Shown in pieces: positions 9,198 to 17,915 of a stretch of 64,000 nt of DNA. Source of the DNA: Burkholderiaceae bacterium (lineage in GTDB: Bacteria > Pseudomonadota > Gammaproteobacteria > Burkholderiales > Burkholderiaceae_E); contig JACKLP010000002.1 in NCBI GenBank assembly GCA_024235875.1, forward strand, positions 310,001-374,000. Direction: 5' to 3'. The notes beneath the pieces are model-generated. The model did no database searches, was not told the origin of the DNA, and worked only from the letters and a program-made list of their open reading frames with translations. The first letter of the stretch is position 1. The number at the start of each line of letters is the position of its first letter. The position numbers and the translations under genes were made by a program.

Positions 9198-9826
9198 GAG
9201 TGTCGACCTCGCTTGCTCGTGCACAGGCCGTCGACGACGAGCGTGCTCACGACGCGCTGGGCGCGTGCGACGGTCATGCCCGCGACGATGCCCTGCCAGA
9301 GGTTGGCGGCATTGCAGGCGCCCAACAGCGCCAGGGTCACGTCGCGCGCGGGTAGGTCGTCGCGGAACTCGCCACTGGAAATGCCCTGCTCGACGACCTT
9401 CTGGATCACGCGCTCGTAGCGTCGCTCGATGCGCTTGACCCGCTTGCGCGCGTCACCTTGCAGGAAGCGGCGCAGCGTGAGAAAGACGCGCACGTAGTCG
9501 GGGCGCTCGCGCATGGGTTCGATATGCGCTCGAATGATGGCGCGCAGTCGATCCGCCTGGGAGCCCGATGCCTCGGCCGCAGCCTGGCCGGCGGCCAGAT
9601 AGCCCTCGACGCCACGCGCGCAGACCTGCTCGAGCGCGGATTCCTTGGAGCGGAAATAGTAGTAGAGCGAGGCCTGCCGGATGCCCAGCCGATCGGCGAT
9701 GTCCTGCGTGCTGGCACCGTGGTAGCCCAGCCGCGCGAATACATACGCCGCTGCGTCGATGATCTCCTCCGCCCGCTTGAATGTCCGGCGCCCGCCTGTT
9801 CGCGGGCTGCTCACCAGCTCCCCCAT
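9194..9826 (-). CDS. TetR-family transcriptional regulator
   Basis: A 210-residue regulator. The helix-turn-helix is within residues about 15-60: 'AAAYVFARLGYHGASTQDIADRLGIRQASLYYYFRSKESALEQV' (read in parts) matches the TetR N-terminal domain closely. The ligand domain resembles FadR/PaaR-like acyl-CoA sensors, but this is inference. An ATG 51 bases upstream is possible; I chose the one starting 'MGELVSS' because the extension lies in the intergenic promoter sequence. It is the first gene of the leftward operon and diverges from the MetE-like gene, so it probably represses both itself and the operon. Confidence 0.92.
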   Translation of the reverse strand: MGELVSSPRTGGRRTFKRAEEIIDAAAYVFARLGYHGASTQDIADRLGIRQASLYYYFRSKESALEQVCARGVEGYLAAGQAAAEASGSQADRLRAIIRAHIEPMRERPDYVRVFLTLRRFLQGDARKRVKRIERRYERVIQKVVEQGISSGEFRDDLPARDVTLALLGACNAANLWQGIVAGMTVARAQRVVSTLVVDGLCTSKRGRHS

Positions 9827-9866
9827 AATTCGATAGCATAATAGAAAACCAACCGGAGAGCTCGAC
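9827..9866. promoter_or_regulatory. Divergent promoter/operator region between tetR and MetE-like gene
   Basis: Only 40 bp separate the two divergent start codons. The region is much richer in A+T than its surroundings and contains two ATAAT elements, one at the tetR start and one 13 bases on, plus a CCGGAGAG ribosome site for the rightward gene. Any TetR operator must overlap both promoters. No clean palindrome is visible, so the operator is inferred from layout only. Confidence 0.4.
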
Positions 9867-10976
9867 ATGACCGCCATCGTCCAGACCCCACCGTTTCGCG
9901 CCGATCACGTCGGCAGCCTGCTGCGCCCGGCTGCGCTGCGCGATGCGTTCCGGAGGATCGGCAAGGGCGAGATCAGCCCGGACGAGTTCCGCCGCATCCA
10001 GGACGACGCGATTCGCCACATCGTGTCGCTGCAGGAAGAGGTCGGCCTGCAGGTGGTCAACGATGGCGAGTTCCGGCGTGGTTCGTATTGGTCGCGTTTC
10101 TGCGAGTGCTGCGGCGGCATGAAGATCCGCAGCGCCTCGTTCCGCTTCCGCGACGACGAGGGCAACGAGACCGAGTTCACCGCACCCTACGCCGCCGGCA
10201 AGATCTTTCGCGAGCGCCCGATCACGGTCGACGAGGTGCAGTTCATCCGGCCGCTGACCGAGCGCACGCTCAAGGTCACGATGCCGTCGCCGTCGACCAT
10301 GCACTTCTACCGCCTCTCCGACTGGGCCGACCAATCGGTCTACGCCGACGCCGAGACCTTCTTCGCCGATCTCGGCAAGGTGTTCCAGCAGGAGATCGCC
10401 GAACTGGCCGCCGCCGGCGTGCGCTACGTGCAGATCGACGAGGTGCCGCTGGCCATGCTCTGCGACCCGAAGGTGCGCGAGCGCGTGCAGTCGTTTGGCG
10501 TCGATCCGGCCGGTTTGGTGGACATCTACGTGAATGCACTCAACGAGGCGGTCAAGACCAAGCCGGCCGACATGTACGTGGGCGTGCACATGTGCCGCGG
10601 CAACTACAAGGGCCGCTATCTCTCGCAGGGCGGCTACGACGACGTCGCCGAGAAGCTTTTCGGCGGCGCCAACGTCAGCCACTTCCTGCTCGAGTACGAC
10701 ACCCCGCGTGCCGGCGACTTCGCGCCATTGCGCTTCCTGCCCAAGAACAAGGGCGTGGTGCTCGGCCTGGTCAGCTCCAAGGTGCCGGCGCTCGAATCCA
10801 TGGACACGCTGGCCCGGCGGGTGGACGAGGCGGCGCAGTACGTCGATCGGTCGCGCATGGCCATCAGCCCGCAGTGCGGCTTTGCGAGCACGGTCGGCGG
10901 CAACGACCTGACCGAGGACGAGATGCGTGCCAAGCTCGAACTGGTGGTTGCCGCGGGGGCCAAGCTTTTCGGATGA
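9867..10976 (+). CDS. Cobalamin-independent methionine synthase C-terminal-domain family protein (MetE-like)
   Basis: A 369-residue protein equivalent to the catalytic C-terminal half of MetE without the N-terminal barrel. Candidate zinc ligands are present: H and C in 'GVHMCRGN', E in 'LLEYDT', and C in 'ISPQCGFAS'. 'DHVGSLLRP' is the family opening. Stand-alone proteins of this kind transfer methyl groups between small thiols or in xenobiotic catabolism, and the true substrate is often unknown. It diverges from the TetR gene and is followed after 80 bp by another acyl-CoA ligase. Confidence 0.9.
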   Translation: MTAIVQTPPFRADHVGSLLRPAALRDAFRRIGKGEISPDEFRRIQDDAIRHIVSLQEEVGLQVVNDGEFRRGSYWSRFCECCGGMKIRSASFRFRDDEGNETEFTAPYAAGKIFRERPITVDEVQFIRPLTERTLKVTMPSPSTMHFYRLSDWADQSVYADAETFFADLGKVFQQEIAELAAAGVRYVQIDEVPLAMLCDPKVRERVQSFGVDPAGLVDIYVNALNEAVKTKPADMYVGVHMCRGNYKGRYLSQGGYDDVAEKLFGGANVSHFLLEYDTPRAGDFAPLRFLPKNKGVVLGLVSSKVPALESMDTLARRVDEAAQYVDRSRMAISPQCGFASTVGGNDLTEDEMRAKLELVVAAGAKLFG

Positions 10977-11056
10977 TCCGGTCCGTCGCAGAATGCGACA
11001 TGTCGACGCCGCGTTTCGTCGCGGCGCCAAGAACCCGAAAGCCCCGGAGACCCTGA

Positions 11057-12688
11057 ATGAAGGAACGCCCCTGGCTCGCCACGCTGCGCGAGTACGGAAT
11101 CCCCGCCGAGATCGAGACCGACACCTACGCCTCCGTCAACGTCATGATGGACGCGGCGATCGCGCGCTTCGCCGACAAGCCCGCGTTCCATTCGTTCGGG
11201 CAGACCCTCAGCTACGCCGACGTCGATCGTCTGGCGCGTGATTTTGCCGCCTGGCTTCAGCACCAGGGCGTGAAGAAGGGCGATCGGGTCGCGGTGATGA
11301 CCCCGAACCTTCTCGCCTTCCCGGTGGCCTTCCTGGGCATCATCCGTGCCGGGGCCGCGCAGGTGAACGTGAACCCGCTCTACACCGCGCGCGAGCTCGA
11401 GCACCAGTTGAACGATGCGCGGGTCGACACGATCGTGATCTTCAACGGTTCCACGCCGACGCTGGCCGAGATCATCGGCAACACGCCGGTCAGGCGAGTG
11501 ATCACGGCGGGCTTGGCACTGAGTGCGGACAGCAAGCTGCCGAGCCCGCCGGTGGATGCGCGCCTGACCGGCGCCGTGCCGATGGTCGATGCGCTCGCCG
11601 CGGGCGCCGCGCTCGAGCTGGTACCCGTGGAAATGGGCCCGGACGACTTGCTGTTCCTGCAATACACCGGCGGCACGACCGGGCTGTCGAAGGGTGCCGC
11701 GCTCTCGCACCACAACCTGGTCGCGAACTGCGCGCAGATCGACGCCTTCATGCCCGACATCACCGACGGCGAAGAGGTCGTGGTCACCGCGATCCCGCTC
11801 TATCACATCTTCGCGCTGATGGTGAACTTCCTCACCTATTTCAGCCATGGCGCCCGGAACTGGCTGGTCGCCAATCCGCGCGACATGGATGCCTTCGTGG
11901 AGGTGCTGCGCCAGGCGCGGCCAAGCGTGCTCAGCGGCGTCAACACGCTGTTCGCGGGCCTGACCATGCATCCGAAGATCGGCGAGGTCGACTGGTCGCG
12001 CATGAAGCTCGCCTGTGGCGGCGGCTCGGCGATCATCGAGGCGGTGTCCGACCGCTGGCAGGGAATCACCGGCCAGTTCATCCGCGAGGGCTATGGCCTC
12101 TCCGAGACCAGCCCGGTGCTGACCTTCAATCCGGGGGCGGTGCCGAAGTTCTCGGGCACGACCGGCCTGCCGATGCCGTCGACCGACATCAAGCTGCTCG
12201 ACGAGAACGATGCCGAGGTCGGCATCGGCGAGCCGGGCGAAGTCTGCGCGAAGGGGCCGCAGGTGATGAGCGGCTACTTCGAGAAGCCCGAGGCCAATGC
12301 GGCCGCGTTCACGGCCGACGGCTACTTTCGTACCGGCGACATCGGCGTGTTCGACGAGCGTGGTTTCCTGAAGATCGTCGACCGCAAGAAGGACATGATC
12401 CTGGTCTCGGGCTTCAATGTGTTCCCCAACGAGGTCGAGGCCGTGGCCAGCGCGTTGGCGGGCGTGGCCGAGTGCGCGTGCATCGGTCGTCCCGACGAGA
12501 AGACCGGCGAGGCGGTCGTGCTGTTCGTGGTGCGGGCGCCGGGCTCGACGGTGAGCGCCGACGACGTGATCGCCCACTGTCGTGCGGCGCTCGCGGCCTA
12601 CAAGGTGCCGCGCGAGATCCGTTTCGTCGACGAGCTGCCCAAGTCGGCCGTCGGCAAGATCCTGCGCCGCGAATTGCGCAGCGCCTGA
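11057..12688 (+). CDS. Acyl-CoA ligase (AMP-forming), FadD-like
   Basis: A 543-residue adenylate-forming enzyme with P-loop 'YTGGTTGLSKGAAL', A5 'EGYGLSETSPV', A7 'YFRTGDIG', and the catalytic lysine region 'KSAVGKILRREL' at the C-terminus. Length and motifs fit FadD-type medium/long-chain acyl-CoA synthetases. The start ATG follows GGAGA. It is probably co-transcribed with the hydrolase 72 bp downstream, and perhaps with the MetE-like gene upstream. This is the second AMP-forming ligase in the window, from a different subfamily than the one at 7.2-9.2 kb. Confidence 0.93.
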   Translation: MKERPWLATLREYGIPAEIETDTYASVNVMMDAAIARFADKPAFHSFGQTLSYADVDRLARDFAAWLQHQGVKKGDRVAVMTPNLLAFPVAFLGIIRAGAAQVNVNPLYTARELEHQLNDARVDTIVIFNGSTPTLAEIIGNTPVRRVITAGLALSADSKLPSPPVDARLTGAVPMVDALAAGAALELVPVEMGPDDLLFLQYTGGTTGLSKGAALSHHNLVANCAQIDAFMPDITDGEEVVVTAIPLYHIFALMVNFLTYFSHGARNWLVANPRDMDAFVEVLRQARPSVLSGVNTLFAGLTMHPKIGEVDWSRMKLACGGGSAIIEAVSDRWQGITGQFIREGYGLSETSPVLTFNPGAVPKFSGTTGLPMPSTDIKLLDENDAEVGIGEPGEVCAKGPQVMSGYFEKPEANAAAFTADGYFRTGDIGVFDERGFLKIVDRKKDMILVSGFNVFPNEVEAVASALAGVAECACIGRPDEKTGEAVVLFVVRAPGSTVSADDVIAHCRAALAAYKVPREIRFVDELPKSAVGKILRRELRSA

Positions 12689-12760
12689 CCGACCCGCCGA
12701 GCGTGCGCGCGGACGGAGGCCGCGGGCGCGCTCGACGCGTCGCATCCGCGGAAGGGGCTG

Positions 12761-14062
12761 ATGATCGACTATCGTGCGCTTTCGGACGCCCACTGGCGGG
12801 GCGAGGCCGACCTGGCCGGGGCCGAGCATCCGGTCGTCTCGGGCTTCGTGGCACCGACCGAGCTGGCCAATGGCTTGCTGTTCTTTCGCAGCGTGGCCGG
12901 CTTCGCGGTCATCGACAGCGGCGACGGCCTGGTGATGATCGACAGCGGCACGCCGCGCGATACGCCACGCATCCTCGAGGCGGTGCGCGCCTGGCGGCCC
13001 GACGTGCCGCTGGTCGCCGCGACCTACTCGCATCATCATCACGACCACATCTGGGGCACTCGCCCTTTCGATGCCGAAGCCGCCGAGCGCGGCTGGGCCA
13101 GGCCGGTGGTCTATGCGCATGCCAGTCTGCCCGCGAACCTGGATCGCTATCGCAAGACGCAGGCCTGGAACCTGGCGATCAACCAGCGCCAGTTCCTGGG
13201 GCATCGCATGGCGGCCAACTGGCCGATCGACTACCGGTACCCGGACGTCACCTTCGAGGATTCGCTCACGCTGCGTCGGGGCGAGCTGAGCTTCGAGATG
13301 CACCATGCCCGGGGAGAGACCGATGATCACGTCTGGGTCTGGGTGCCCGAGCGAGGTTGGCTCTTTCCGGGCGACCTGTTCATCTGGGCGGTGCCCAATG
13401 CCGGCAACCCGCAGAAGGTCCAGCGCTATTGCGCCGACTGGGCGGCGGCACTGCGCCAGATGGCCGGGCTGGGTGCCGAGCTGATGGTCCCGGGCCACGG
13501 CGTGCCGATCTTCGGGGCCGAGCGGGTTCGCTCCGCGCTGGTCGATACCGCCGAATACCTCGAATCCATCGAGTCGCAGACGGTGGCGCTGATGAATCGC
13601 GCGCTGCCGCTCGACGAGATCATCCATCGCGTGCGGCCGCCCGAACACCTGGCCGACCGACCGTATCTGCAGCCGGTCTACGATCACCCCCAATTCCTGG
13701 TGCGCAACATCTGGCGTCGCTACGGCGGCTGGTGGGACGGCGAGCCCGACAACCTGCTGCCGGCACCACGTGCGGTGCAGGCGCGCGAATGGGTGATGCT
13801 GGCCGGCGGGATATCGCCGGTGCTCGCACGCGCGGCGGCGCTCGAGGCGGGCGGTGACCTGCGAATGGCCTGCCATCTGGTGGAGTTGGCGGTTTTGGCC
13901 GAACCCGGCTCGGACGATGCGCATGCCGCGCGCCAACGCATCTATGCCGCACGTTCGGCGGCCGAGCGCGCCACGATGTCGCGAGGCATTTTCGCCAATG
14001 CCGCGGCGTCCAGTGCCGAGAAACGTCGCGATCGACTGGCGGCGCCCGACCAGGACGTCTAG
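12761..14062 (+). CDS. Metallo-beta-lactamase-fold hydrolase, alkylsulfatase-like
   Basis: A 433-residue protein. 'SHHHHDHIWGT' carries the H-x-H-x-D-H zinc motif, 'HHARGETDDH' the next histidine, and 'VPGHGVP' a later ligand. The arrangement and the C-terminal helical extension with 'RYGGWWDGEPDNLLPA' resemble alkylsulfatases of the SdsA1/BDS1 group. That family splits primary alkyl sulfates to alcohols, which would suit a neighbouring fatty acyl-CoA ligase, but the exact substrate is inference. The ATG is preceded by GGAAGGGG. Confidence 0.88.
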   Translation: MIDYRALSDAHWRGEADLAGAEHPVVSGFVAPTELANGLLFFRSVAGFAVIDSGDGLVMIDSGTPRDTPRILEAVRAWRPDVPLVAATYSHHHHDHIWGTRPFDAEAAERGWARPVVYAHASLPANLDRYRKTQAWNLAINQRQFLGHRMAANWPIDYRYPDVTFEDSLTLRRGELSFEMHHARGETDDHVWVWVPERGWLFPGDLFIWAVPNAGNPQKVQRYCADWAAALRQMAGLGAELMVPGHGVPIFGAERVRSALVDTAEYLESIESQTVALMNRALPLDEIIHRVRPPEHLADRPYLQPVYDHPQFLVRNIWRRYGGWWDGEPDNLLPAPRAVQAREWVMLAGGISPVLARAAALEAGGDLRMACHLVELAVLAEPGSDDAHAARQRIYAARSAAERATMSRGIFANAAASSAEKRRDRLAAPDQDV

Positions 14063-14097
14063 CAAGGCTGCCTGCGCTCGCTGCGCAAGACGCTTGC

Positions 14098-14391
14098 TCA
14101 GAAGTTCGACGTCGGTGTCTCGGCCTGGCAGTCGGGGTCGTTCTCGAGCACGCGCTTGGCGCAGTACGCGATCTTGACGCCTTCCTTGCAGGCCATCTCG
14201 GACATCTTGCTGCGTCCCTGGCCCTCGCACTTCATGCAGGCCTCGCGCTCTATGCCCCGAAGCTGGCGGCAGTGGGCGGTACCGGCGGCCTTCGGGCTGG
14301 CCGCCAGCGACACGGCGTGCACGCCCAGCAGCGCCAGGCCGATGATCGCCAGAAGGCCGGCACGGGCCGGGTGCTTGGACAAAAGCTTCAT
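14098..14391 (-). CDS. Small secreted cysteine-rich protein, unrecognised
   Basis: A 97-residue protein starting 'MKLLSKHPARAGLLAIIG', a clear signal peptide with likely cleavage near 'SLAAS'. The mature part holds six cysteines: one in 'AHCRQL', two in 'EACMKC', then 'MACKEG', 'AYCAK' and 'PDCQAE'. Six cysteines suggest up to three disulfides in the periplasm, or a metal site. In-frame sequence upstream of this start has no export signal. It diverges from the rhodanese gene. I do not recognise a named family. Confidence 0.65.
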   Translation of the reverse strand: MKLLSKHPARAGLLAIIGLALLGVHAVSLAASPKAAGTAHCRQLRGIEREACMKCEGQGRSKMSEMACKEGVKIAYCAKRVLENDPDCQAETPTSNF

Positions 14392-14491
14392 GACTCGGAT
14401 CACGGTTCGATGGGTACGGCATGATCTTTCTCCGAGCACCTGATCGCCGTCAAGCCTTCGGTCATGCCGGGGATGCGAAGATTCGGATCCC

Positions 14492-14998
14492 GTGCCCGCT
14501 TCGGAGCCTCGAGCCGTGACATCGCCCACCCGACCCAAGCGCTACCAGGACCTGGTGGCCGATGCGCTCACGCGCGTGCTCGAGGTGCAGCCCTGGGATC
14601 TGATCGAGCGCCTGCAATCCGACGAGCCGCCGTTGTTGCTCGACGTGCGCGAGCCGGACGAGTTCGCGCAGCTTCGGATCGAGGGCTCGATCAACGTACC
14701 GCGCGGCGTGCTCGAGCAGGCCTGCGAATGGGACTACGACGAGACCGTGCCGACGCTCGCTGCGCGCGAACCCGCGTCGATCGTCGTGATCTGCCGCTCG
14801 GGCAATCGCTCGGCGCTGGCTGCCGACGTGCTGCTGTCGATGGGTTTTCGGGAGGTGATCTCGCTGCGAACCGGGGTGCGCGGCTGGAACGACTACGACC
14901 AGCCGCTACTCGATGCCGATGGCAAGCCCGTCGACGGCGACGAGGCCGACGCGATGATGACCGCGCGGCCGAGGCCCGAGCAACGACGCCCGAAGTAG
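14492..14998 (+). CDS. Rhodanese-like domain protein
   Basis: A 168-residue single-domain rhodanese. The active-site loop is 'CRSGNRS', the N-terminal signature is 'LLLDVREPDEF', and 'SMGFREVISLRTGVRGW' closes the domain. The catalytic cysteine would carry a persulfide in sulfur transfer. The start is a GTG; a second GTG 24 bases downstream (before 'TSPTRPKRYQD') is equally plausible, and neither has a strong ribosome site. About 25 polar residues follow the domain at the C-terminus. Confidence 0.9.
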   Translation: MPASEPRAVTSPTRPKRYQDLVADALTRVLEVQPWDLIERLQSDEPPLLLDVREPDEFAQLRIEGSINVPRGVLEQACEWDYDETVPTLAAREPASIVVICRSGNRSALAADVLLSMGFREVISLRTGVRGWNDYDQPLLDADGKPVDGDEADAMMTARPRPEQRRPK

Positions 14999-15069
14999 GC
15001 GAGGCGCCGGCGCGTCGAACGCGATTGCGGTTCGCCAGCCGATCGCGCGGGCCAGCGCATCGGTGCCCG

Positions 15070-16275
15070 TCAGCCGGCCCGTTCGATCGCGGCGTAGACG
15101 TGGCGCTTGAACTCGAAGAAATACGGGTGCCAGAACGCCATCTGGCGCTGCGTCATCAGCAGGCCGGCCAGGTTGGCGCGCGGGGCGATCCACCAGTGCG
15201 TGCCGGCGATCCCGCCCCACTGGAATTCGCCGAGCGCCAGCGGTGATTCGCCGTGAGCCGTCGTGTGCGTGACCGCACCCCCCAGCCCGAAGCCCATTCC
15301 CCGGTACTCTCCAAAGCCCGGGAACTTCAGCCAGACGCCTTCGGGGAGCTGGTTTCGCATCATCATCGCGATCGTGTCGGGCGCGAGCAGCGTGGGGCCG
15401 TCGGGCAGCAGGCTGCGCACCAGCGCGATCATGTCCGACAGGCTCGAGACCAGGCCACCGCCCGCATTGAGCCGTGCCACCGGTCGCAGGAAGGCGCCCG
15501 GGTAGGGGGAGTTCTCGGCGCGCGTCAGGCCCGGCGCGAGCGGCGCGCGCAAGTCGGCGCCGGCATAGTAGGCGGCCAGACGCGCGTGCTCGCCGGCCGG
15601 CACCACGAAGCCGGTCTCGCGCATGCCGAGTGGTTCGAAGATCCGACGCGAGACGAAGGTGTCGAAGCGCTCGCCGGTGACCACCTCGATCAGCCGCGCG
15701 GCCACGTCGATCGCGATCGAGTACTCCCAGCCGGCACCGGGATGATAGGTGAGTGGCAAGGGGGCGAGCGCATCGACCATCTCGGCCAGCGTCAGTTCCG
15801 GGCTCATGATGCGCGCCGCGCCATACGCGCGCGAGATCGGCGTGCCGGGATCGAACAGGCCATAGGTGAGGCCGGCACTGTGCGTGAGCAGGTGACGCAG
15901 GGTGATTTCGCTGCGGGCCGGCTCGGTGTCGTCGATCGTGCGTGCCCCTGGACGCAGCACGCGACGATCGGCCAGTTGCGGCAGATGTCGCGACACCGGC
16001 GCGTCCAGGTCGAGTTCGCCCGCCTCCACGAGCAGCAGCGCCGCACAGGTCGTGACGAGCTTGGTGTTGGAGAAGATCCGGAACAGGTGGTCCGGTCGCA
16101 TCGGGACCTTTTGCTCGCGGTCGGCGAAACCCGCGCAATGCAGATCGACGAGATCGCGTCCGACCAGCAGTGCCGACAGCACGCCGGGCAGCACGGCGTT
16201 GTCCACGTGCGCGTCCAGCGCGCGGCGGGCATCGCTGAAGTCGAAGCGGGAGGGGCTGATCGTGAGTCCGGTCAT
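15070..16275 (-). CDS. Serine beta-lactamase-fold hydrolase (class C / EstB-like)
   Basis: A 401-residue cytoplasmic protein with no signal peptide. The nucleophile motif S-x-x-K is 'FSNTK' and the second-motif tyrosine is in 'WEYSIAID'. 'GGIAGTHWW' stands near the KTG/HTG position. The family includes esterases (EstB), transesterases such as LovD, and penicillin-recognising proteins; the absence of export favours an esterase or transesterase. In-frame upstream residues up to 16368 would overlap the neighbouring VOC gene, so I start at 'MTGLTISPSRF'. Confidence 0.9.
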   Translation of the reverse strand: MTGLTISPSRFDFSDARRALDAHVDNAVLPGVLSALLVGRDLVDLHCAGFADREQKVPMRPDHLFRIFSNTKLVTTCAALLLVEAGELDLDAPVSRHLPQLADRRVLRPGARTIDDTEPARSEITLRHLLTHSAGLTYGLFDPGTPISRAYGAARIMSPELTLAEMVDALAPLPLTYHPGAGWEYSIAIDVAARLIEVVTGERFDTFVSRRIFEPLGMRETGFVVPAGEHARLAAYYAGADLRAPLAPGLTRAENSPYPGAFLRPVARLNAGGGLVSSLSDMIALVRSLLPDGPTLLAPDTIAMMMRNQLPEGVWLKFPGFGEYRGMGFGLGGAVTHTTAHGESPLALGEFQWGGIAGTHWWIAPRANLAGLLMTQRQMAFWHPYFFEFKRHVYAAIERAG

Positions 16276-16297
16276 GGTGATGGCTCGACGCTTGGAG

Positions 16298-16705
16298 TCA
16301 GTCGGCCGGGCCGACCCAGAACAGCGGATTGTGCGCGATCTCCCACAGATGTCCGTCGGGGTCGGCAAAGTAGCCGCTGTATCCGCCCCAGAACACTTTT
16401 TGTGCCGGTTTCACGAGGGTGGCACCCGCCTGTGTCGCCTGCGCCAGGATGGCATCGACTTCCGGCTCGGATGCCACGTTGTGCGCGATCGTCACGCCGC
16501 GGAACCCGGTCCCCGTCGACGCGACGCCGGCATCCTCGGCCAGGGCATCGCGCCCGTAGAGGCCGAGCCAGGTCCCATCGAGCGTGAAGAAGGCCACCGA
16601 CGGCGGGGATTCCATGCGGGGCAGGCCCATGCCTTGCTCGTAGAACCGGATCGACGCGGCCAGGTCGTGTACGCCCAGAGTGATCATGCTGATTCGGGGC
16701 TTCAT
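16298..16705 (-). CDS. VOC (glyoxalase/bleomycin-resistance-like) protein
   Basis: A 135-residue protein with the beta-alpha-beta-beta-beta repeats of the vicinal oxygen chelate fold. 'MITLGVHDLAASIRFYEQGMGLP' is the first unit and 'SGYFADPDGHLWEIAHNP' the last, with the metal-binding glutamate near the end. Substrate unknown; many such proteins are isomerases or resistance factors. It lies between the beta-lactamase-fold gene and the GFA gene, with short spacers and the same strand. Confidence 0.88.
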   Translation of the reverse strand: MKPRISMITLGVHDLAASIRFYEQGMGLPRMESPPSVAFFTLDGTWLGLYGRDALAEDAGVASTGTGFRGVTIAHNVASEPEVDAILAQATQAGATLVKPAQKVFWGGYSGYFADPDGHLWEIAHNPLFWVGPAD

Positions 16706-16729
16706 CCTCGGTGGACTTTCGAGACGGGA

Positions 16730-17158
16730 TCAGTCGCGTGGCAGCGGGGGCAGGAAGGCGCTCTGGTCGGTCGAGCCCGGCGTATCGGCGAGCCCCGGCA
16801 GCCAGGGCATGGCCGAATGCGTCCAGATCTGAACGGCCGGCGTCAGCTCGGTACGCTGGGTCACGCATCCCAGACGGATCACGACCGAGGTCGGGTTCTC
16901 GGGCGCGGTCGCCCACAGCGGCGTGGCGCAATCGGGGCAGAACACCTGCGCACGACGATTGCCGCTCTGGGCCACCTTCACGTACTGCCTGGGCTCGCCA
17001 GTGACCTGGAGCGTGTCGTAGTGGGCGGTAACCACGGCCCGGAACGGCCCGCCCGAGAGCACCTGGCAATCGGTGCAGTGGCACACCATCACCCGCCGGG
17101 GGTCCACTTCGGCCGTGAACGAGATCTTGCCGCAATGGCAGGCGCCATCGATCCGCAT
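16730..17158 (-). CDS. GFA-family (Gfa-like / CENP-V) zinc protein
   Basis: A 142-residue protein with the family's zinc cysteines: 'CHCGKISF' at the start, 'CHCTDCQ' in the middle and 'CPDCATPLW' after it. The Mss4-like fold is shared with S-(hydroxymethyl)glutathione synthase, although most members are of unknown function and glutathione binding is unproven. It is 11 bp downstream of tag and probably in the same transcript. Confidence 0.9.
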   Translation of the reverse strand: MRIDGACHCGKISFTAEVDPRRVMVCHCTDCQVLSGGPFRAVVTAHYDTLQVTGEPRQYVKVAQSGNRRAQVFCPDCATPLWATAPENPTSVVIRLGCVTQRTELTPAVQIWTHSAMPWLPGLADTPGSTDQSAFLPPLPRD

Positions 17159-17169
17159 GGGTCTTCCTC

Positions 17170-17796
17170 CTATGGCATCCGCAGCGCCGCGCGGGCCGCC
17201 AGCACCGGCGCTCGCGCGACGCAGTCGTGTACGTGATCGTTCACCAGCCCCATCGCCTGCATGAACGCATAGACGGTCGTGGGCCCCACGAACTTCCAGC
17301 CCCGCTTCTTCAGGTCCTTGGACAAGGCGGTCGATTCCGGTGAGCGGCTCATCGTGGCCAGCGCTTCCCGCGTGAGCACTGTCGGGCGCGTTGCCGGGTC
17401 GGGCTCATGGCGCCAGAAGTACGAGGCCAGCGAGCCCTGCTCGTCGAGCAGCTCGCGCGCGCGGCGCGCATTGTTGATCGTGGCCTCGATCTTGCCGCGG
17501 TGCCGGATGATGCCTTCATTGCCCAGCAGCCGCTCGACGTCGGTTGGCCCGAAGCGCGCGACCCGATCGATCTCGAAGCCGTCGAAGGCGTCGCGGAAAT
17601 TCTCGCGCTTGCGCAGGATCGTGATCCAGCTCAGCCCCGACTGGAAGCCCTCCAGGCAGATCTTCTCGAACAGGCGCACGTCGTTGGTGACCGGGTAGCC
17701 CCACTCGTGGTCGTGGTAGTGGCGGTAGAGGGGGTCGGTGCCACACCAGTGGCAGCGCAGTGCATCGATTTCGAATGGCGTAGCGGTAACGGTCAC
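17170..17796 (-). CDS. tag: DNA-3-methyladenine glycosylase I
   Basis: A 208-residue protein matching Tag along its whole length. 'RCHWCGTDPLYRHYHDHEWG' and the C-terminal 'DHVHDCVAR' supply the paired Cys and His zinc ligands that join the termini. 'GLSWITILRKRENFR' is the HhH region, and 'KKRGWKFVGPTTVYAFMQAMGLVNDH' (read in parts) is highly conserved. It removes 3-methyladenine from alkylated DNA. It diverges from the ABC ATPase gene. Confidence 0.97.
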   Translation of the reverse strand: MTVTATPFEIDALRCHWCGTDPLYRHYHDHEWGYPVTNDVRLFEKICLEGFQSGLSWITILRKRENFRDAFDGFEIDRVARFGPTDVERLLGNEGIIRHRGKIEATINNARRARELLDEQGSLASYFWRHEPDPATRPTVLTREALATMSRSPESTALSKDLKKRGWKFVGPTTVYAFMQAMGLVNDHVHDCVARAPVLAARAALRMP

Positions 17797-17915
17797 GGCG
17801 ATCGGCCCGGGCAGGTCTTGCGAGAAAGGCGAAGATAGCGCATCGGGCGCGGTGGTGCGCGCGGATGGACGACATCTTCACGCGGGCGTCACGATTGCCG
17901 GGTAGCATTGCGGCG

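Noticed and set aside
14062..14098. AGCAAG...CTTGCT inverted repeat between convergent genes as a terminator
   Set aside because: Only six pairs with a loop of about 25 bases and no T run; it is not convincing.
10634..14422. A 1262-codon open frame on the minus strand
   Set aside because: It lies opposite the MetE-like, ligase and metallo-hydrolase genes and has no recognisable domain; it is an antisense shadow.
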